Below are positions 27,378 to 35,609 of a stretch of DNA of 54,754 nt, piece after piece. The stretch is from NCBI GenBank assembly GCA_036406615.1, contig DASXAQ010000026.1, positions 1 to 54,754 on the forward strand. Reading direction: 5' to 3'. This DNA is from DASXAQ01 sp036406615 (GTDB lineage Bacteria > Actinomycetota > UBA4738). A program made the position numbers and the translations under genes. The notes under the pieces were generated by a model that had not been told where the DNA came from, ran no database searches, and saw only the letters and a program-made list of their open reading frames with translations. Every line of letters starts with the position of its first letter. The stretch's first letter is position 1.

Positions 27378-28592
27378 TCAGCGAAGACTACGCGCCCACA
27401 CGGCCGGCACCGGGCCGGCGACCGCCACCCCGGACGCCCCCACGAACTCCGCCAGGCTGGCCAGTGCGCCGGCGATCGCATCGCCGGTTCGTCGCCCGCC
27501 ATGCGCTCCGGGCTCCGCGTGCGCCGCGTTGACCACCAGCCGGCCGTTGGCGCGGTCGACGGCCGAGTCGACGCGCCCGATCAGGCGCTCCCCGTGCAGA
27601 ACCGGCATGGCGTAGTACCCGTACGTCCGCTTCGCCTTCGGCACATAGATCTCGACACGATAGTCCAGCCCGAACAGCTCCAGCGTCCGCTTGCGGTCCC
27701 GGATCATGTTGTCGAACGGCGAGAGCAGCGTCGTGCGCGGCTCCCATTCGCCGGAGGCCACGCGACCCAGCATGGGCAGGTTGTCCACGTGGACGAACCA
27801 CGGCCCGGGGGCGCCGTCGGTGACGTCCACGCGCACGATCCGGCCGGAACGCTCGAGTGCCGCGAGCGCCTCGGCCAGGCCCGGGAACCGACCCGGCACG
27901 AAGTATTCGCGGACGTGCGCTGCGCGGCTCACTCCGAGCGCCCGCACCGAGATCTCCGCCGCGCGGCGCACCGCCTGCGCCTGCGAAAGGCGCTCCCGCG
28001 GAGTCCAATCCGGCAGGCAGCGCTCGGCCAGGTCCCAGAGCTTCTGCCCGCCCGAGCGGCCGGCGACCAGGATGCGACCCTGGCCCCACAGGAACGACAG
28101 CATGCGTTCCACGTTGCGTTCGTTCGTCCATCCGGTCGACGTCCACGACGCCTCGACGCGGTCCTCGAACGCGCGCGAGGACAGCGGTCCTCGCGCCCGC
28201 AGCTGACGAAGGACCGAGCGCCGCAGCCGGTCGTTCTGCTGCATCCAGTCCCGTACGCGCCGGTCCCACAGGTCGTCACCGCGCGCGTAGTCCCGCATCC
28301 GGAGCCGGTGGATCGGATAGTCCTGCGTGAGCACGATCGAGGCCGCGTGCGCCCAGTACTCGAACAGGCGGCGCTCCCCGAACAGCAACGCGTCGACGTC
28401 GGCGACGTCGTAGGGACCCAGGCGGCTCCAGAGCACCAGCCGGTGGCTGCGCGCCACGACCGAGATCGGGTCGAGCTGCACGCAGCGCAGCTGCCGGACC
28501 ATGTCGAACACCGCCTCGCGGTTCGGTCGTTTTCGCCTCGCGGGCCCGGCCAGCCCCTGCGCAACCACCGCGGCGCGTCGCACGACGTCCAT
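27378..28592 (-). CDS. YcaQ/AlkX-like DNA glycosylase (winged-helix DNA-binding)
   Basis: A 404-residue HTH_42 protein. VQLDPISVVARSHRLVLWSRLG includes the QxD motif used by YcaQ for glycosidic bond cleavage, and SPFDNMIRDRKRTLELFGL, KRTYGYYAMPVLHGERLIGRVDS are strongly conserved family blocks. Characterised members unhook interstrand crosslinks or remove bulky alkylated bases. The ATG at MDVVRRAA is chosen over an upstream Met because the helical domain starts here. It directly follows era (48 nt from the era stop) and converges on the small zinc-ribbon gene. Confidence 0.9.
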   Translation of the reverse strand: MDVVRRAAVVAQGLAGPARRKRPNREAVFDMVRQLRCVQLDPISVVARSHRLVLWSRLGPYDVADVDALLFGERRLFEYWAHAASIVLTQDYPIHRLRMRDYARGDDLWDRRVRDWMQQNDRLRRSVLRQLRARGPLSSRAFEDRVEASWTSTGWTNERNVERMLSFLWGQGRILVAGRSGGQKLWDLAERCLPDWTPRERLSQAQAVRRAAEISVRALGVSRAAHVREYFVPGRFPGLAEALAALERSGRIVRVDVTDGAPGPWFVHVDNLPMLGRVASGEWEPRTTLLSPFDNMIRDRKRTLELFGLDYRVEIYVPKAKRTYGYYAMPVLHGERLIGRVDSAVDRANGRLVVNAAHAEPGAHGGRRTGDAIAGALASLAEFVGASGVAVAGPVPAVWARSLR

Positions 28593-28640
28593 GGAGATCG
28601 TACGCTCGGGAGTCGGGGCGACGCGCCGGGCCGGCACCGG

Positions 28641-29531
28641 TCAGAACCCCAGCCGGTCCAGCGCCGCGGGATCGCGCTGCCACTCCTTCAGGACCTTGAC
28701 GCGAAGCTCCAGGAACACCTTCGAGCCGAGCAGGGACTCCAGCTCCGGGCGAGCGAGCGAGCCGACGCGCTTGAGCACCTGGCCGCCGCGGCCGATCACG
28801 ATGCCCTTCTGCGACTCGCGTTCGACCAGGATCGTGCACGACACGCGCGTGAGCGGCGAGCCTTCCGCGCGGGATACTTCCTCGACGCGCACCACGATCG
28901 AGTGCGGGACCTCCTCACGGGTCGCGGCCAGCGCCTTCTCGCGAACGATCTCGCCGATGCGGTCGTCCAGTGGCTGGTCGGTGGTCTGCTCGCTCGGGTA
29001 GAGCGGCCCGCCCTCGGGCAGGGAGGCCACCAGGGCTTCGCGCAGCTCCGCCAGGCCGTCGCCGCCCGTCGCAGACGTCGGCACCACGTGATCGAACTCG
29101 GCGAGCCCCGCGGCGGCGGCCAGTTGCGGCACCACCTCCGCATGACGAAGGCGGTCCACCTTGTTGACCGCGCAGAGCTTCGGGCCGCGGAACGGAACCA
29201 CCTCGCGGGCTGCGACGAACGCGTCCCCGCGGCCGACGCCGGAGGCGGCGTCGACCACCAGGAGTACGCCGTCGACGTCCTGGAGGGTGCGTTCGACCGT
29301 GCGATTCAGCCTGCCCCCCAGCACGGTTCGCGGCTTGTGGAATCCCGGCGTGTCGGTGAACACGATCTGATGGCCGGGTCCCGTCGCGATGCCGCGTGCG
29401 GCCCTCCGGGTCGTCTGCGGCACGTCGGACACGATCGAGACCTTCTGGCCGACCAGGGCGTTGATCAGGGACGACTTCCCCACGTTCGGCCGGCCGACGA
29501 CGGCGACGAACCCCGCGCGGAATCGCGTCAC
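28641..29531 (-). CDS. era: GTPase Era
   Basis: A 296-residue ribosome-assembly GTPase that binds 16S rRNA near its 3' end. G1 GRPNVGKS (residues 13-20), a TTRR switch I, G3 DTPG, G4 NKVD and a SAT-like G5 (TSAT) are followed by a C-terminal KH domain with GIVIGRGGQVLKRVG and FLELRVKVLKEWQRD. GTG start overlaps the cdd stop (GTGA); an upstream start would add about 47 non-conserved residues. Last gene of the phoH-ybeY-CBS-cdd-era run. Confidence 0.96.
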   Translation of the reverse strand: MTRFRAGFVAVVGRPNVGKSSLINALVGQKVSIVSDVPQTTRRAARGIATGPGHQIVFTDTPGFHKPRTVLGGRLNRTVERTLQDVDGVLLVVDAASGVGRGDAFVAAREVVPFRGPKLCAVNKVDRLRHAEVVPQLAAAAGLAEFDHVVPTSATGGDGLAELREALVASLPEGGPLYPSEQTTDQPLDDRIGEIVREKALAATREEVPHSIVVRVEEVSRAEGSPLTRVSCTILVERESQKGIVIGRGGQVLKRVGSLARPELESLLGSKVFLELRVKVLKEWQRDPAALDRLGF

Positions 29532-29962
29532 GACCCGTGGAGCGCGTCCGGGCCGAACGCCTCCGGAAGCAGGTCCGTCAGGCTCCACCGGCGACGTTCG
29601 CCGCTCGATCCCGCCGAGATCACCAGCATTCGCGAGCCGAACTCGTTGAGGAACTGGCGGCACGCCCCGCACGGACGCGTCGGATCGGCGCTCGGGCCGG
29701 CCACGGCGACGGCGTCGATGCGTGACGCGCCGCCCGCGACGGCGGCGGCGGCCGCCACGCGCTCGGCGCAGGTGCCCACCGGGTAGGACGCGTTCTCGAC
29801 GTTCACGCCGCGGAACACGCCGGCGTCGGTCGCCACCGCCGCTCCCACGGGGAAGCCGCTGTATGGGGCGTAGGCGTGCGCGCGCGCTGCGCGGGCCTCC
29901 TCGACCAGGGCGTCCTCGTCGACGGCGGCCGGGTTCGTTCGGTTCGCGGCCGGCTCACTCAT
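29528..29962 (-). CDS. cdd: Cytidine deaminase
   Basis: A 144-residue zinc deaminase converting (deoxy)cytidine to (deoxy)uridine in pyrimidine salvage. The zinc site is Cys65 with catalytic Glu67 (CAER) and Cys98/Cys101 (PCGACRQ). YAPYSGFPVGAAV and ENASYP substrate-binding segments are present. The length is that of the small tetrameric type, with a short acidic N-terminal addition and a C-terminal LLPEAFGPDAL. It overlaps the CBS gene by 8 nt upstream and era by 4 nt downstream. Confidence 0.95.
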   Translation of the reverse strand: MSEPAANRTNPAAVDEDALVEEARAARAHAYAPYSGFPVGAAVATDAGVFRGVNVENASYPVGTCAERVAAAAAVAGGASRIDAVAVAGPSADPTRPCGACRQFLNEFGSRMLVISAGSSGERRRWSLTDLLPEAFGPDALHGS

Positions 29963-31232
29963 CGGCGGCCTCGGCCGGCTCGGGCGCCCGCTCCCGCCTG
30001 GCGACCAGGACCTTGGCGATCCGCCGGCCCTGCACGGCCTCGGCCGTGAAGTCGAAGTCGCGGAAGCTCACCGTTTCGCCCTGCGTCGGAACGGACCCAA
30101 GCAGCCCGTACATGAGCCCGGCAACGGTGTCCCACTCCTCGTGCGGCAGCTCCTCGCCGAGCAGCTCGCTCAGGTCGTCGATCGCCATGCGTCCGTTGAC
30201 GCGGTACCGGTCCTCGCCGAGCGGTTCGACCTCCGGCTCCTCGCGGTCGTACTCGTCCGCGATCTCGCCGACGATCTCCTCGAGCAGGTCCTCGATGGTG
30301 GCCAGCCCGGCGGTCGAGCCGTACTCGTCAAGCACGATCGCGATGTGCACGCGCTTTCGCTGCATCTCGCGTAGCAGGTCGGACACCTTCTTCGAGTCGG
30401 GAACGAAGTACGGCGCGCGCACGATCTTGTCGAGCGGCACGTCCTGCTTGCCGGCGTACAGGTGCCGCAGCAGATCCTTGGCGTACGCGACGCCTTCGAT
30501 CTCGTCGATCGTCTCGCGGTAGACGGGGATCCGCGAGTAGCCGTGGCGCAGCACCAGGTCCAGCACGTCGCGCACGCTGGCCGTGATCGGCGCGGACACC
30601 ATGTCCGGCCGCGGCACCATGACCTCGCGCACGAGCGTGTCGCCGAACTCGAAGATGGAGTGGATCAGCTCCTTCTCCTCTTCCTCGATCGCGTCCTCCT
30701 CGGAGGCGACCTCGGCCATCGCCCGGATCTCCTCCTCGGTGGCGTACGGCCCTTCGGGCAGGCCCTTGCCGGGCATGATCACGTTGGCGACCTTCACCAG
30801 GACGCGCGCGAAGGGGCCCACGGCGCGCGTGATGGCCACCAGGATCGGGGCGACGCGCAGCGCCACCCGGTCCGTCTGCTGCACGGCGAACGTCTTGGGC
30901 GTGACCTCGGCGAAGATGAACAACAGCAACGTCATCGCGACCGTGGAGATGAGCTCGGCCCAGTGGTGGAAGTGGCGCGACGCCACGAGCGTGGCCAGAG
31001 AGCTGCCTCCGATCGTGGCGAGCAGCGTGAGGAGCAGGACGACGTTCAGGTACGGCGCGACGTTGTCCACGATGCGCTGCAGGGACTTCGCGCCGCGGCG
31101 CTTCTCCTCGACCAGCCGGTACGCGCGGGCCCGGCCCGTGCGCGTGATCGCCGTCTCGGAGGCGGCCAGGAAGGCCACGGCGCCGATCAACAGGACCACA
31201 CAGATGAGCTCGAGCCAATCGGCGGCGTTCAC
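29955..31232 (-). CDS. CNNM/CBS-domain membrane protein (HlyC/CorC family)
   Basis: A 425-residue protein with an N-terminal CNNM transmembrane domain (about residues 5-150, with the helix-ending ASETAITRTGRARAYRLVEE and IFAEVTPKTFAV signatures), two CBS domains (VREVMVPRPDMVSAPITASV; PLDKIVRAPYFVPDSKKVSDLL), and a C-terminal CorC/HlyC FAD-like domain (DRYRVNGRMAIDDLSELLG). Related proteins are linked to Mg2+ or Co2+ export. The GTG start overlaps the ybeY stop (GTGA), which decides it over an upstream Met. Confidence 0.93.
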   Translation of the reverse strand: MNAADWLELICVVLLIGAVAFLAASETAITRTGRARAYRLVEEKRRGAKSLQRIVDNVAPYLNVVLLLTLLATIGGSSLATLVASRHFHHWAELISTVAMTLLLFIFAEVTPKTFAVQQTDRVALRVAPILVAITRAVGPFARVLVKVANVIMPGKGLPEGPYATEEEIRAMAEVASEEDAIEEEEKELIHSIFEFGDTLVREVMVPRPDMVSAPITASVRDVLDLVLRHGYSRIPVYRETIDEIEGVAYAKDLLRHLYAGKQDVPLDKIVRAPYFVPDSKKVSDLLREMQRKRVHIAIVLDEYGSTAGLATIEDLLEEIVGEIADEYDREEPEVEPLGEDRYRVNGRMAIDDLSELLGEELPHEEWDTVAGLMYGLLGSVPTQGETVSFRDFDFTAEAVQGRRIAKVLVARRERAPEPAEAADE

Positions 31233-31681
31233 GACAGAGTCACGCCCGAGTAGCGCGCCTGTCGCGCCCACATGTCCGCTCGCTCGTCCGGTTCCTCGTG
31301 ATCGTGTCCGAGCAGATGCAACACGCCGTGCACCACCAGCAGGCGAAGCTCGGCCGCCGGATCGGCCCCGGCGGATTCGGCGTTGGCCGCCGCAACCGCC
31401 GGGCAGACCACGACGTCGCCGAGCAGCCCGTCCTCGTCGAGCGGGAACGACAGGACGTCGGTCGGCCCCGGCTCGCCCATGTACCGGACGTGCAGGTCCT
31501 GCATCTCCTTGGGGGTGACGAACGACAGCGACAGCTCGACGTCGCCGCGGCCCTCTCCGGCCAGCGTCGCGGCCGCGAGGCTCCGCAGCCCGTCCAGGTC
31601 GAGCGGAAGCTCCTGCCGGTCCGAAACCAGCACGGTCGGCTCGCGGGCCGCCACGCGTTTCGGAGGGTTGTCCCCGTTCAT
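31229..31681 (-). CDS. ybeY: Endoribonuclease YbeY
   Basis: A 150-residue metal-dependent RNase for 16S rRNA 3' maturation and ribosome quality control. The signature HGVLHLLGHDHEE gives the zinc ligands His118, His122 and His128. LSFVTPKEMQDLHVRYMG and TDVLSFP precede it as expected. The Met at MNGDNPPK is chosen, 13 nt after the phoH stop; an upstream frame would overlap phoH heavily. It is coupled by GTGA to the CBS gene. Confidence 0.94.
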   Translation of the reverse strand: MNGDNPPKRVAAREPTVLVSDRQELPLDLDGLRSLAAATLAGEGRGDVELSLSFVTPKEMQDLHVRYMGEPGPTDVLSFPLDEDGLLGDVVVCPAVAAANAESAGADPAAELRLLVVHGVLHLLGHDHEEPDERADMWARQARYSGVTLS

Positions 31682-31694
31682 CTCGGTCGGGCGG

Positions 31695-32693
31695 TCACGA
31701 TCCGGACCCGGACCGCTCTGTGCCGCGCTCGCCGTAGGCGCGGTACGCCTCGACGATGTCCTGGACGATCTTGTGCCGGACCACGTCGCGGGCGCCAAGG
31801 TGGACGAATTCGATCCCCTCGATCCCCTGCAGGATCTCCTCGACGACCACCAGGCCGGACTTGCTGCCGCTCGGAAGGTCGATCTGCGTCACGTCCCCGT
31901 TCACCACGGCCTTCGATCCGAACCCCAGCCGCGTGAGGAACATCTTCATCTGCTCGGGCGTCGTGTTCTGCGCTTCGTCCAGGATGATGAACGAGTCGTT
32001 GAGCGTGCGGCCGCGCATGTACGCGAGCGGCGCCACCTCGATCGTCCCCCGATCGGTCAGCCGGTGAAACGCCTCGGCGTCCATCATGTCGAACAGCGCG
32101 TCGTACAGGGGCTTGAGGTAGGGGTCGATCTTCTCGTAGAGGGTGCCGGGCAGGAACCCCAGGCGCTCGCCCGCCTCCACGGCCGGCCGGGTCAGGATGA
32201 TGCGCGAGACCTCGCGGTCCTGCAGCAGCTTCACCGCGGTCGCGACGGCCAGGTACGTCTTGCCGGTCCCCGCCGGCCCGACGGCGAAGGTCACCGTGCG
32301 GCGGCGAAGCGCGTCCACGTAGCGCTTCTGGCCCACGGTCTTCGGCGCGAGCGCGCGGCCGCGCACGGTCATCAACACGTCCCCGAGCACCTCCGTGGGG
32401 CGGGCGCGGTCGACCTTGATCATGTCGATGGTCCGGCCGATCTGGTCCGCGGACAGGATCTGGCCCTGCGCCAGCAGCGCCAGGAGCTCCTCGAACAGCA
32501 GGGCCACCCGTTCGGCTTCGGCCTCCTCGCCCGAGATCGTGATCTCGTTGCCCCGGACGTGGATCCGCGAGTCGAACGCGGCCTCGACGAGCTTGAGCAG
32601 CTCGTCTCGCTGTCCGAGGAGGGCAACCATTGGCTGGTTGCCCGGGACGAGGATCTTGACCTGAGTGGTGGGCCTGGCCCTGGCTTCCGACAA
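31695..32693 (-). CDS. phoH: PhoH-like ATPase
   Basis: A 332-residue P-loop ATPase (RNA helicase-like). The N-terminal KH-like region VKILVPGNQPMVALLGQRDELL...IHVRGNEI is followed by Walker A VGPAGTGKTYLA and Walker B FIILDEAQNTTPEQMKMFLTRLGF with GDVTQIDLP. Start is uncertain: a TTG with AAGAAGGG just before it is chosen because the conserved N-terminus follows and a perfect TATAAT lies about 60 nt upstream; GTG at 32732 and ATG at 32633 are alternatives. First gene of the ybeY-CBS-cdd-era run. Confidence 0.92.
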   Translation of the reverse strand: MSEARARPTTQVKILVPGNQPMVALLGQRDELLKLVEAAFDSRIHVRGNEITISGEEAEAERVALLFEELLALLAQGQILSADQIGRTIDMIKVDRARPTEVLGDVLMTVRGRALAPKTVGQKRYVDALRRRTVTFAVGPAGTGKTYLAVATAVKLLQDREVSRIILTRPAVEAGERLGFLPGTLYEKIDPYLKPLYDALFDMMDAEAFHRLTDRGTIEVAPLAYMRGRTLNDSFIILDEAQNTTPEQMKMFLTRLGFGSKAVVNGDVTQIDLPSGSKSGLVVVEEILQGIEGIEFVHLGARDVVRHKIVQDIVEAYRAYGERGTERSGSGS

Positions 32694-32704
32694 ACCCTTC
32701 TTCC

Positions 32705-32723
32705 GCCCCTTGCAAAAAGGGGC
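32705..32723 (-). promoter_or_regulatory. Hairpin in phoH leader
   Basis: GCCCCTT pairs with AAGGGGC around a 5-nt loop. It lies between the TATAAT element and the chosen TTG start, so it would be in the phoH 5' leader. It could equally be a weak terminator for the HIT gene. No U-run follows the stem. Confidence 0.4.
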
Positions 32724-32754
32724 CGCGGCCACCGCGACCCCTGGCTTCGATCCG

Positions 32755-32760
32755 ATTATA
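32755..32760 (-). promoter_or_regulatory. Perfect TATAAT -10 element upstream of phoH
   Basis: The minus strand reads TATAAT in an otherwise very GC-rich context, just downstream of the HIT stop. The -35 region is weak. A start of transcription near 32748 would serve phoH-ybeY-CBS-cdd-era. Confidence 0.55.
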
Positions 32761-32779
32761 CGCGCGGCAGGGCTGGCCC

Positions 32780-33136
32780 CTAGCCGGGCGGCCAGCTCAT
32801 CGATCGTCCGCCGAGCAGGTGAACGTGCAGGTGGTGCACGCTTTGTCCGGCCGCGGTGCCGACGTTGGTCACCAGCCGCCACCCGGTGCGGTCGATCCGC
32901 TCGGCCCGGGCCAGATGGCCGGCGGTGACGAACAGGTCGGCCAGCATGTCGGCATGCTCGGGTCCCAACTCGGCCGCGGACTCGATGTGCTGCTTGGGCA
33001 CGATCAGGATGTGGGTCGGCGCCCGCGGGTGGGCGTCGCGAAACGCCACGACGTGGTCGCTGGAGTGCACGATCTGCGCCGGTGCCTCACGAGCGACGAT
33101 CCGGCAGAACGGGCATTCGCTGTAGGTGGCGGACAT
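32780..33136 (-). CDS. Histidine triad (HIT) nucleotide-binding protein
   Basis: A 118-residue HINT-type hydrolase acting on nucleoside phosphoramidates or adenylated products. The triad QSVHHLHVHLLGG carries HxHxH (His102, 104, 106). The N-terminal CPFCRIV zinc-type pair and ILIVPKQHIESAAEL are typical. TAGATT lies 6 nt before the ATG without a ribosome site, so it is probably leaderless. Confidence 0.95.
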   Translation of the reverse strand: MSATYSECPFCRIVAREAPAQIVHSSDHVVAFRDAHPRAPTHILIVPKQHIESAAELGPEHADMLADLFVTAGHLARAERIDRTGWRLVTNVGTAAGQSVHHLHVHLLGGRSMSWPPG

Positions 33137-33142
33137 GCGTCG

Positions 33143-33148
33143 AATCTA
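33143..33148 (-). promoter_or_regulatory. Candidate -10 for leaderless HIT gene
   Basis: TAGATT on the minus strand with a 6-nt gap to the ATG. Confidence 0.42.
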
Positions 33149-33196
33149 GCTCACGCGGGCGGGACGCGGTTTTCGCCGGATGTGAGCCACGGCGCG

Positions 33197-33244
33197 GGCG
33201 GCGGGTTCAGCGCATGCGAGCCGGCGGCGGGTTCAGCGGATGCG
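33197..33244. repeat. 22-nt direct repeat spanning a gene end
   Basis: GGCGGCGGGTTCAGCGCATGCG (in two blocks: GGCGGCGGGTT and CAGCGCATGCG) at 33197-33218 recurs at 33223-33244 with one C-to-G change, period 26 nt. The second copy contains the stop codon of the zinc-ribbon membrane gene, so the gene's 3' end has been duplicated just downstream. Confidence 0.8.
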
Positions 33245-33634
33245 GGAGCGGCGCCAGACCCGCATCAACACGGGAATCACCACCAACGGCGACAGGGCAA
33301 AGTACGCGATGGCCGACTTCGCGTCGGGCGGAAGCCCGATGTTGCCGAGCAGCGCGAAGTAGCCGAGCACGTCCAGGATCAGCACGCCGATCGTGAGCAG
33401 CGTTCGCCCGCCGACCCCGAAGCTCGTCGGCCCGGCTTTCATGCGGGAGAACACGGGGACCTCCGGGGGCGGCGGAGGGGCCCACCCGAGCCGGCCGACA
33501 GACGGCGGCGTCACCGGCGCGAGCGGCGGCACCCCGGCGGGAGCGGGCCGGGCTGCGCCGACGCGCGTATAGCACTGGTTGCACCATTCGGCCTCTGGCG
33601 CGAGGCGCGCGCCGCATGCGGAACAGGTCTCCAT
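33233..33634 (-). CDS. Zinc-ribbon membrane protein
   Basis: A 133-residue protein starting METCSACGARLAPEAEWCNQCYTR, a double CxxC zinc ribbon, then a Pro-rich linker, and two hydrophobic segments near the C-terminus (about 84-100 and 108-125) ending in a basic tail VWRRSRIR. GGAGA 5 nt before ATG supports the start. It lies between rsmE and the HIT gene. Function unknown; such ribbons on membrane proteins are common in Actinomycetota. Confidence 0.75.
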   Translation of the reverse strand: METCSACGARLAPEAEWCNQCYTRVGAARPAPAGVPPLAPVTPPSVGRLGWAPPPPPEVPVFSRMKAGPTSFGVGGRTLLTIGVLILDVLGYFALLGNIGLPPDAKSAIAYFALSPLVVIPVLMRVWRRSRIR

Positions 33635-33702
33635 TGATATCTCCAACGAATAGATCGGCGCGCATGCCCCTCGCGTTGAGCGAGCCGGGGCGAGGAGGGC
33701 GG

Positions 33703-34437
33703 CTAGCCCAGCCGGCCGAAGCGCTGCAGGGCGAGCGCGGCGCCGACGACGGCCGCCGTCTCCGTGCGAAGGATGCCGGGCCCGAGCGTGACCAGGCGCG
33801 CGCCGCCCGCCCGCAACACGCCCAGGTCCTGCCCGCCGAACCCGCCCTCGGGGCCGACCACGAGCCGGGCGCCCCCCGCCCCTTCGAGGGCCACCGAAAG
33901 CGGGTCCGAGGCCCCTTCCCACAGCACGATCGCGGGATCCTCCGGGGTCCCGGCCACGTCCTCGAGCGCCACCGGACCATCCACGCGAAGGATGAACGGC
34001 CGGCGCGACTGCATCGCCGCCTCGCGGGCGATCGCCCGAAGGCGCGGCAGGGCCCGGTCGGCTCGCGCCGCGTCCCACGTCCGCACCGAGTGCTCGGATG
34101 CGTACAAGGTCAGGTCGTCGACGCCGAGCTCCGCCAGCTTCTGGACCGCCCACGAGAGGCGCTCGCCCTTCGGTGGCGCCAGCGCGACCGACACGGTGGT
34201 CGCGGGCCGGTCGACGCGGGCCGTCTCCAGAACCTCGACCTCCGCGGCAACCGCGGTCGCGTTGGCGCCGGCGGCCACGCGCCCGCGCGCCGTCATCCCC
34301 CGCCCGTCCGCGAGCGTGACGGGGTTGCCGGGCCGAAGCCGCAGCGAACGCAGCGCGTGGCGCGAGTCCTCGGGGGTCAGCGTCACACGGTTGCCCGCCG
34401 CGTGGAGCGATTCGACGAAGAAGTGGGGGTCGCTCAC
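33703..34437 (-). CDS. rsmE: 16S rRNA (uracil1498-N3)-methyltransferase
   Basis: A 244-residue SPOUT (trefoil knot) methyltransferase modifying U1498 of 16S rRNA. The N-terminal PUA-like part (HFFVESLHAAGNRVTLTPED, HALRSLRLRPGN) precedes AVQKLAELGVDDLTL, AAMQSRR and the knot motif VVGPEGGFGGQDL, followed by LGPGILRTETAAV. GTG start is chosen 19 nt after the dnaJ stop. It belongs to the hrcA-dnaJ transcript. Confidence 0.94.
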   Translation of the reverse strand: MSDPHFFVESLHAAGNRVTLTPEDSRHALRSLRLRPGNPVTLADGRGMTARGRVAAGANATAVAAEVEVLETARVDRPATTVSVALAPPKGERLSWAVQKLAELGVDDLTLYASEHSVRTWDAARADRALPRLRAIAREAAMQSRRPFILRVDGPVALEDVAGTPEDPAIVLWEGASDPLSVALEGAGGARLVVGPEGGFGGQDLGVLRAGGARLVTLGPGILRTETAAVVGAALALQRFGRLG

Positions 34438-34456
34438 CGGGTGGGGCGAGGCCGCG

Positions 34457-35575
34457 TCACTCGCCGTCCGGCCGGCGCAGCCGGGCGGCCTGGGGAGTGC
34501 CCTTCTGGGGTCGTTCGGAACGCAGCTCCGCGAGCCGCTCCAGCAGCCGGCGCTCCTCGCGCGACCCGGGTCGCGGCGTCTCGACCAGGATCGTGAGGAA
34601 CAGGTCGCCGCGGCCGCGTCGCCCGAGGTTCGGCACGCCCTTGCCTCGCAACCGCAACGTGGTGCCCGATTCGACACCCGCTTCCAATCGGATCCGTTCG
34701 ATGCCGTCCATTGTCTGGGCCTCGACCTCGGCCCCCAGCGCCGCCTGCGTCATGGGAACGACCATCGTGGCGAACAGGTCCTGCCCGCGACGCGCGAAGA
34801 TCTCGTGCGGGCGGACCCGGAGCGATACGTACACGTCGCCGGGCGCGCCGCCGGCGCGGCCGGCGTTGCCGACGCCGTTCAGCCGCAGGTCCGTCCCGTG
34901 CGTCACTCCCGCCGGCACGCCGATGGGTATCGTTCGTCGCTCGGGCGTGCGGCCGTCGCCGGCGCAGGTCGCGCACGGCGAGGACACGATCTCGCCGGTC
35001 GCGTCGCACACCGGGCAGGGCCGCGCCGTCACCACCGTGCCGAAGATGCTGCGCGCCATGTCCTGGATCTCGCCGGTGCCGCCGCACCGCGAGCAGGCCG
35101 AGGTGGACGTGCCGGGCTCACATCCGCTGCCGTCGCACCGCGAACACTCCGCCAGCAGGTCGAGCGTGGCCTCCTTCTCCACGCCGAAGACCGCCTCCTC
35201 GAACGACAGCTCGAGGGCGACCGCGACATCGTCGCCGTTGCGGACGCGCGTGGGCCGGCGGCGCGAGCGGCGCCGGCCGCCGAGGCCGCCGCCGAAGAAC
35301 ACCTCGAACAGGTCGCCGAAGTCGCCGAACGGCGAGCCGGCCCCCATGCCGATGCCGCCCGACTGGCCGAACAGGTCGTATTGCTGACGGCGTCCCGGGT
35401 CGGACAGCGTCTCGTAGGCAGCGCTCACCTCCTTGAAGCGGCGCTCCGCCTCGGGGTCGCCGTTCACGTCCGGGTGCAGCTCGCGGGCGAGCCGCCGGTA
35501 CGCGCGCCTGATCTCGTCGTCGGTCGCGTCGTGGCCGACCCCGAGCACCGCGTACAGGTCCGGGAGCGTGGCCAT
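34457..35575 (-). CDS. dnaJ: Chaperone DnaJ (type I)
   Basis: A 372-residue Hsp40 co-chaperone. The J domain carries HPD at 34-36, then a Gly/Phe-rich region (GGIGMGAGSPFGDFGDLFEVF), four CxxCxGxG-type zinc motifs (CSRCDGSG, CSRCGGTG, CPVCDATG, CATCAGDG; the third and fourth are slightly altered) and the C-terminal substrate domains (PIGVPAGVTHGTDLRL, LRLRGKGVPNLG). It lies 34 nt after hrcA and should share its CIRCE control. Confidence 0.96.
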   Translation of the reverse strand: MATLPDLYAVLGVGHDATDDEIRRAYRRLARELHPDVNGDPEAERRFKEVSAAYETLSDPGRRQQYDLFGQSGGIGMGAGSPFGDFGDLFEVFFGGGLGGRRRSRRRPTRVRNGDDVAVALELSFEEAVFGVEKEATLDLLAECSRCDGSGCEPGTSTSACSRCGGTGEIQDMARSIFGTVVTARPCPVCDATGEIVSSPCATCAGDGRTPERRTIPIGVPAGVTHGTDLRLNGVGNAGRAGGAPGDVYVSLRVRPHEIFARRGQDLFATMVVPMTQAALGAEVEAQTMDGIERIRLEAGVESGTTLRLRGKGVPNLGRRGRGDLFLTILVETPRPGSREERRLLERLAELRSERPQKGTPQAARLRRPDGE

Positions 35576-35609
35576 CAGGAGGTCTGCGTCGTCCGTGCGG
35601 ACATGGCCG

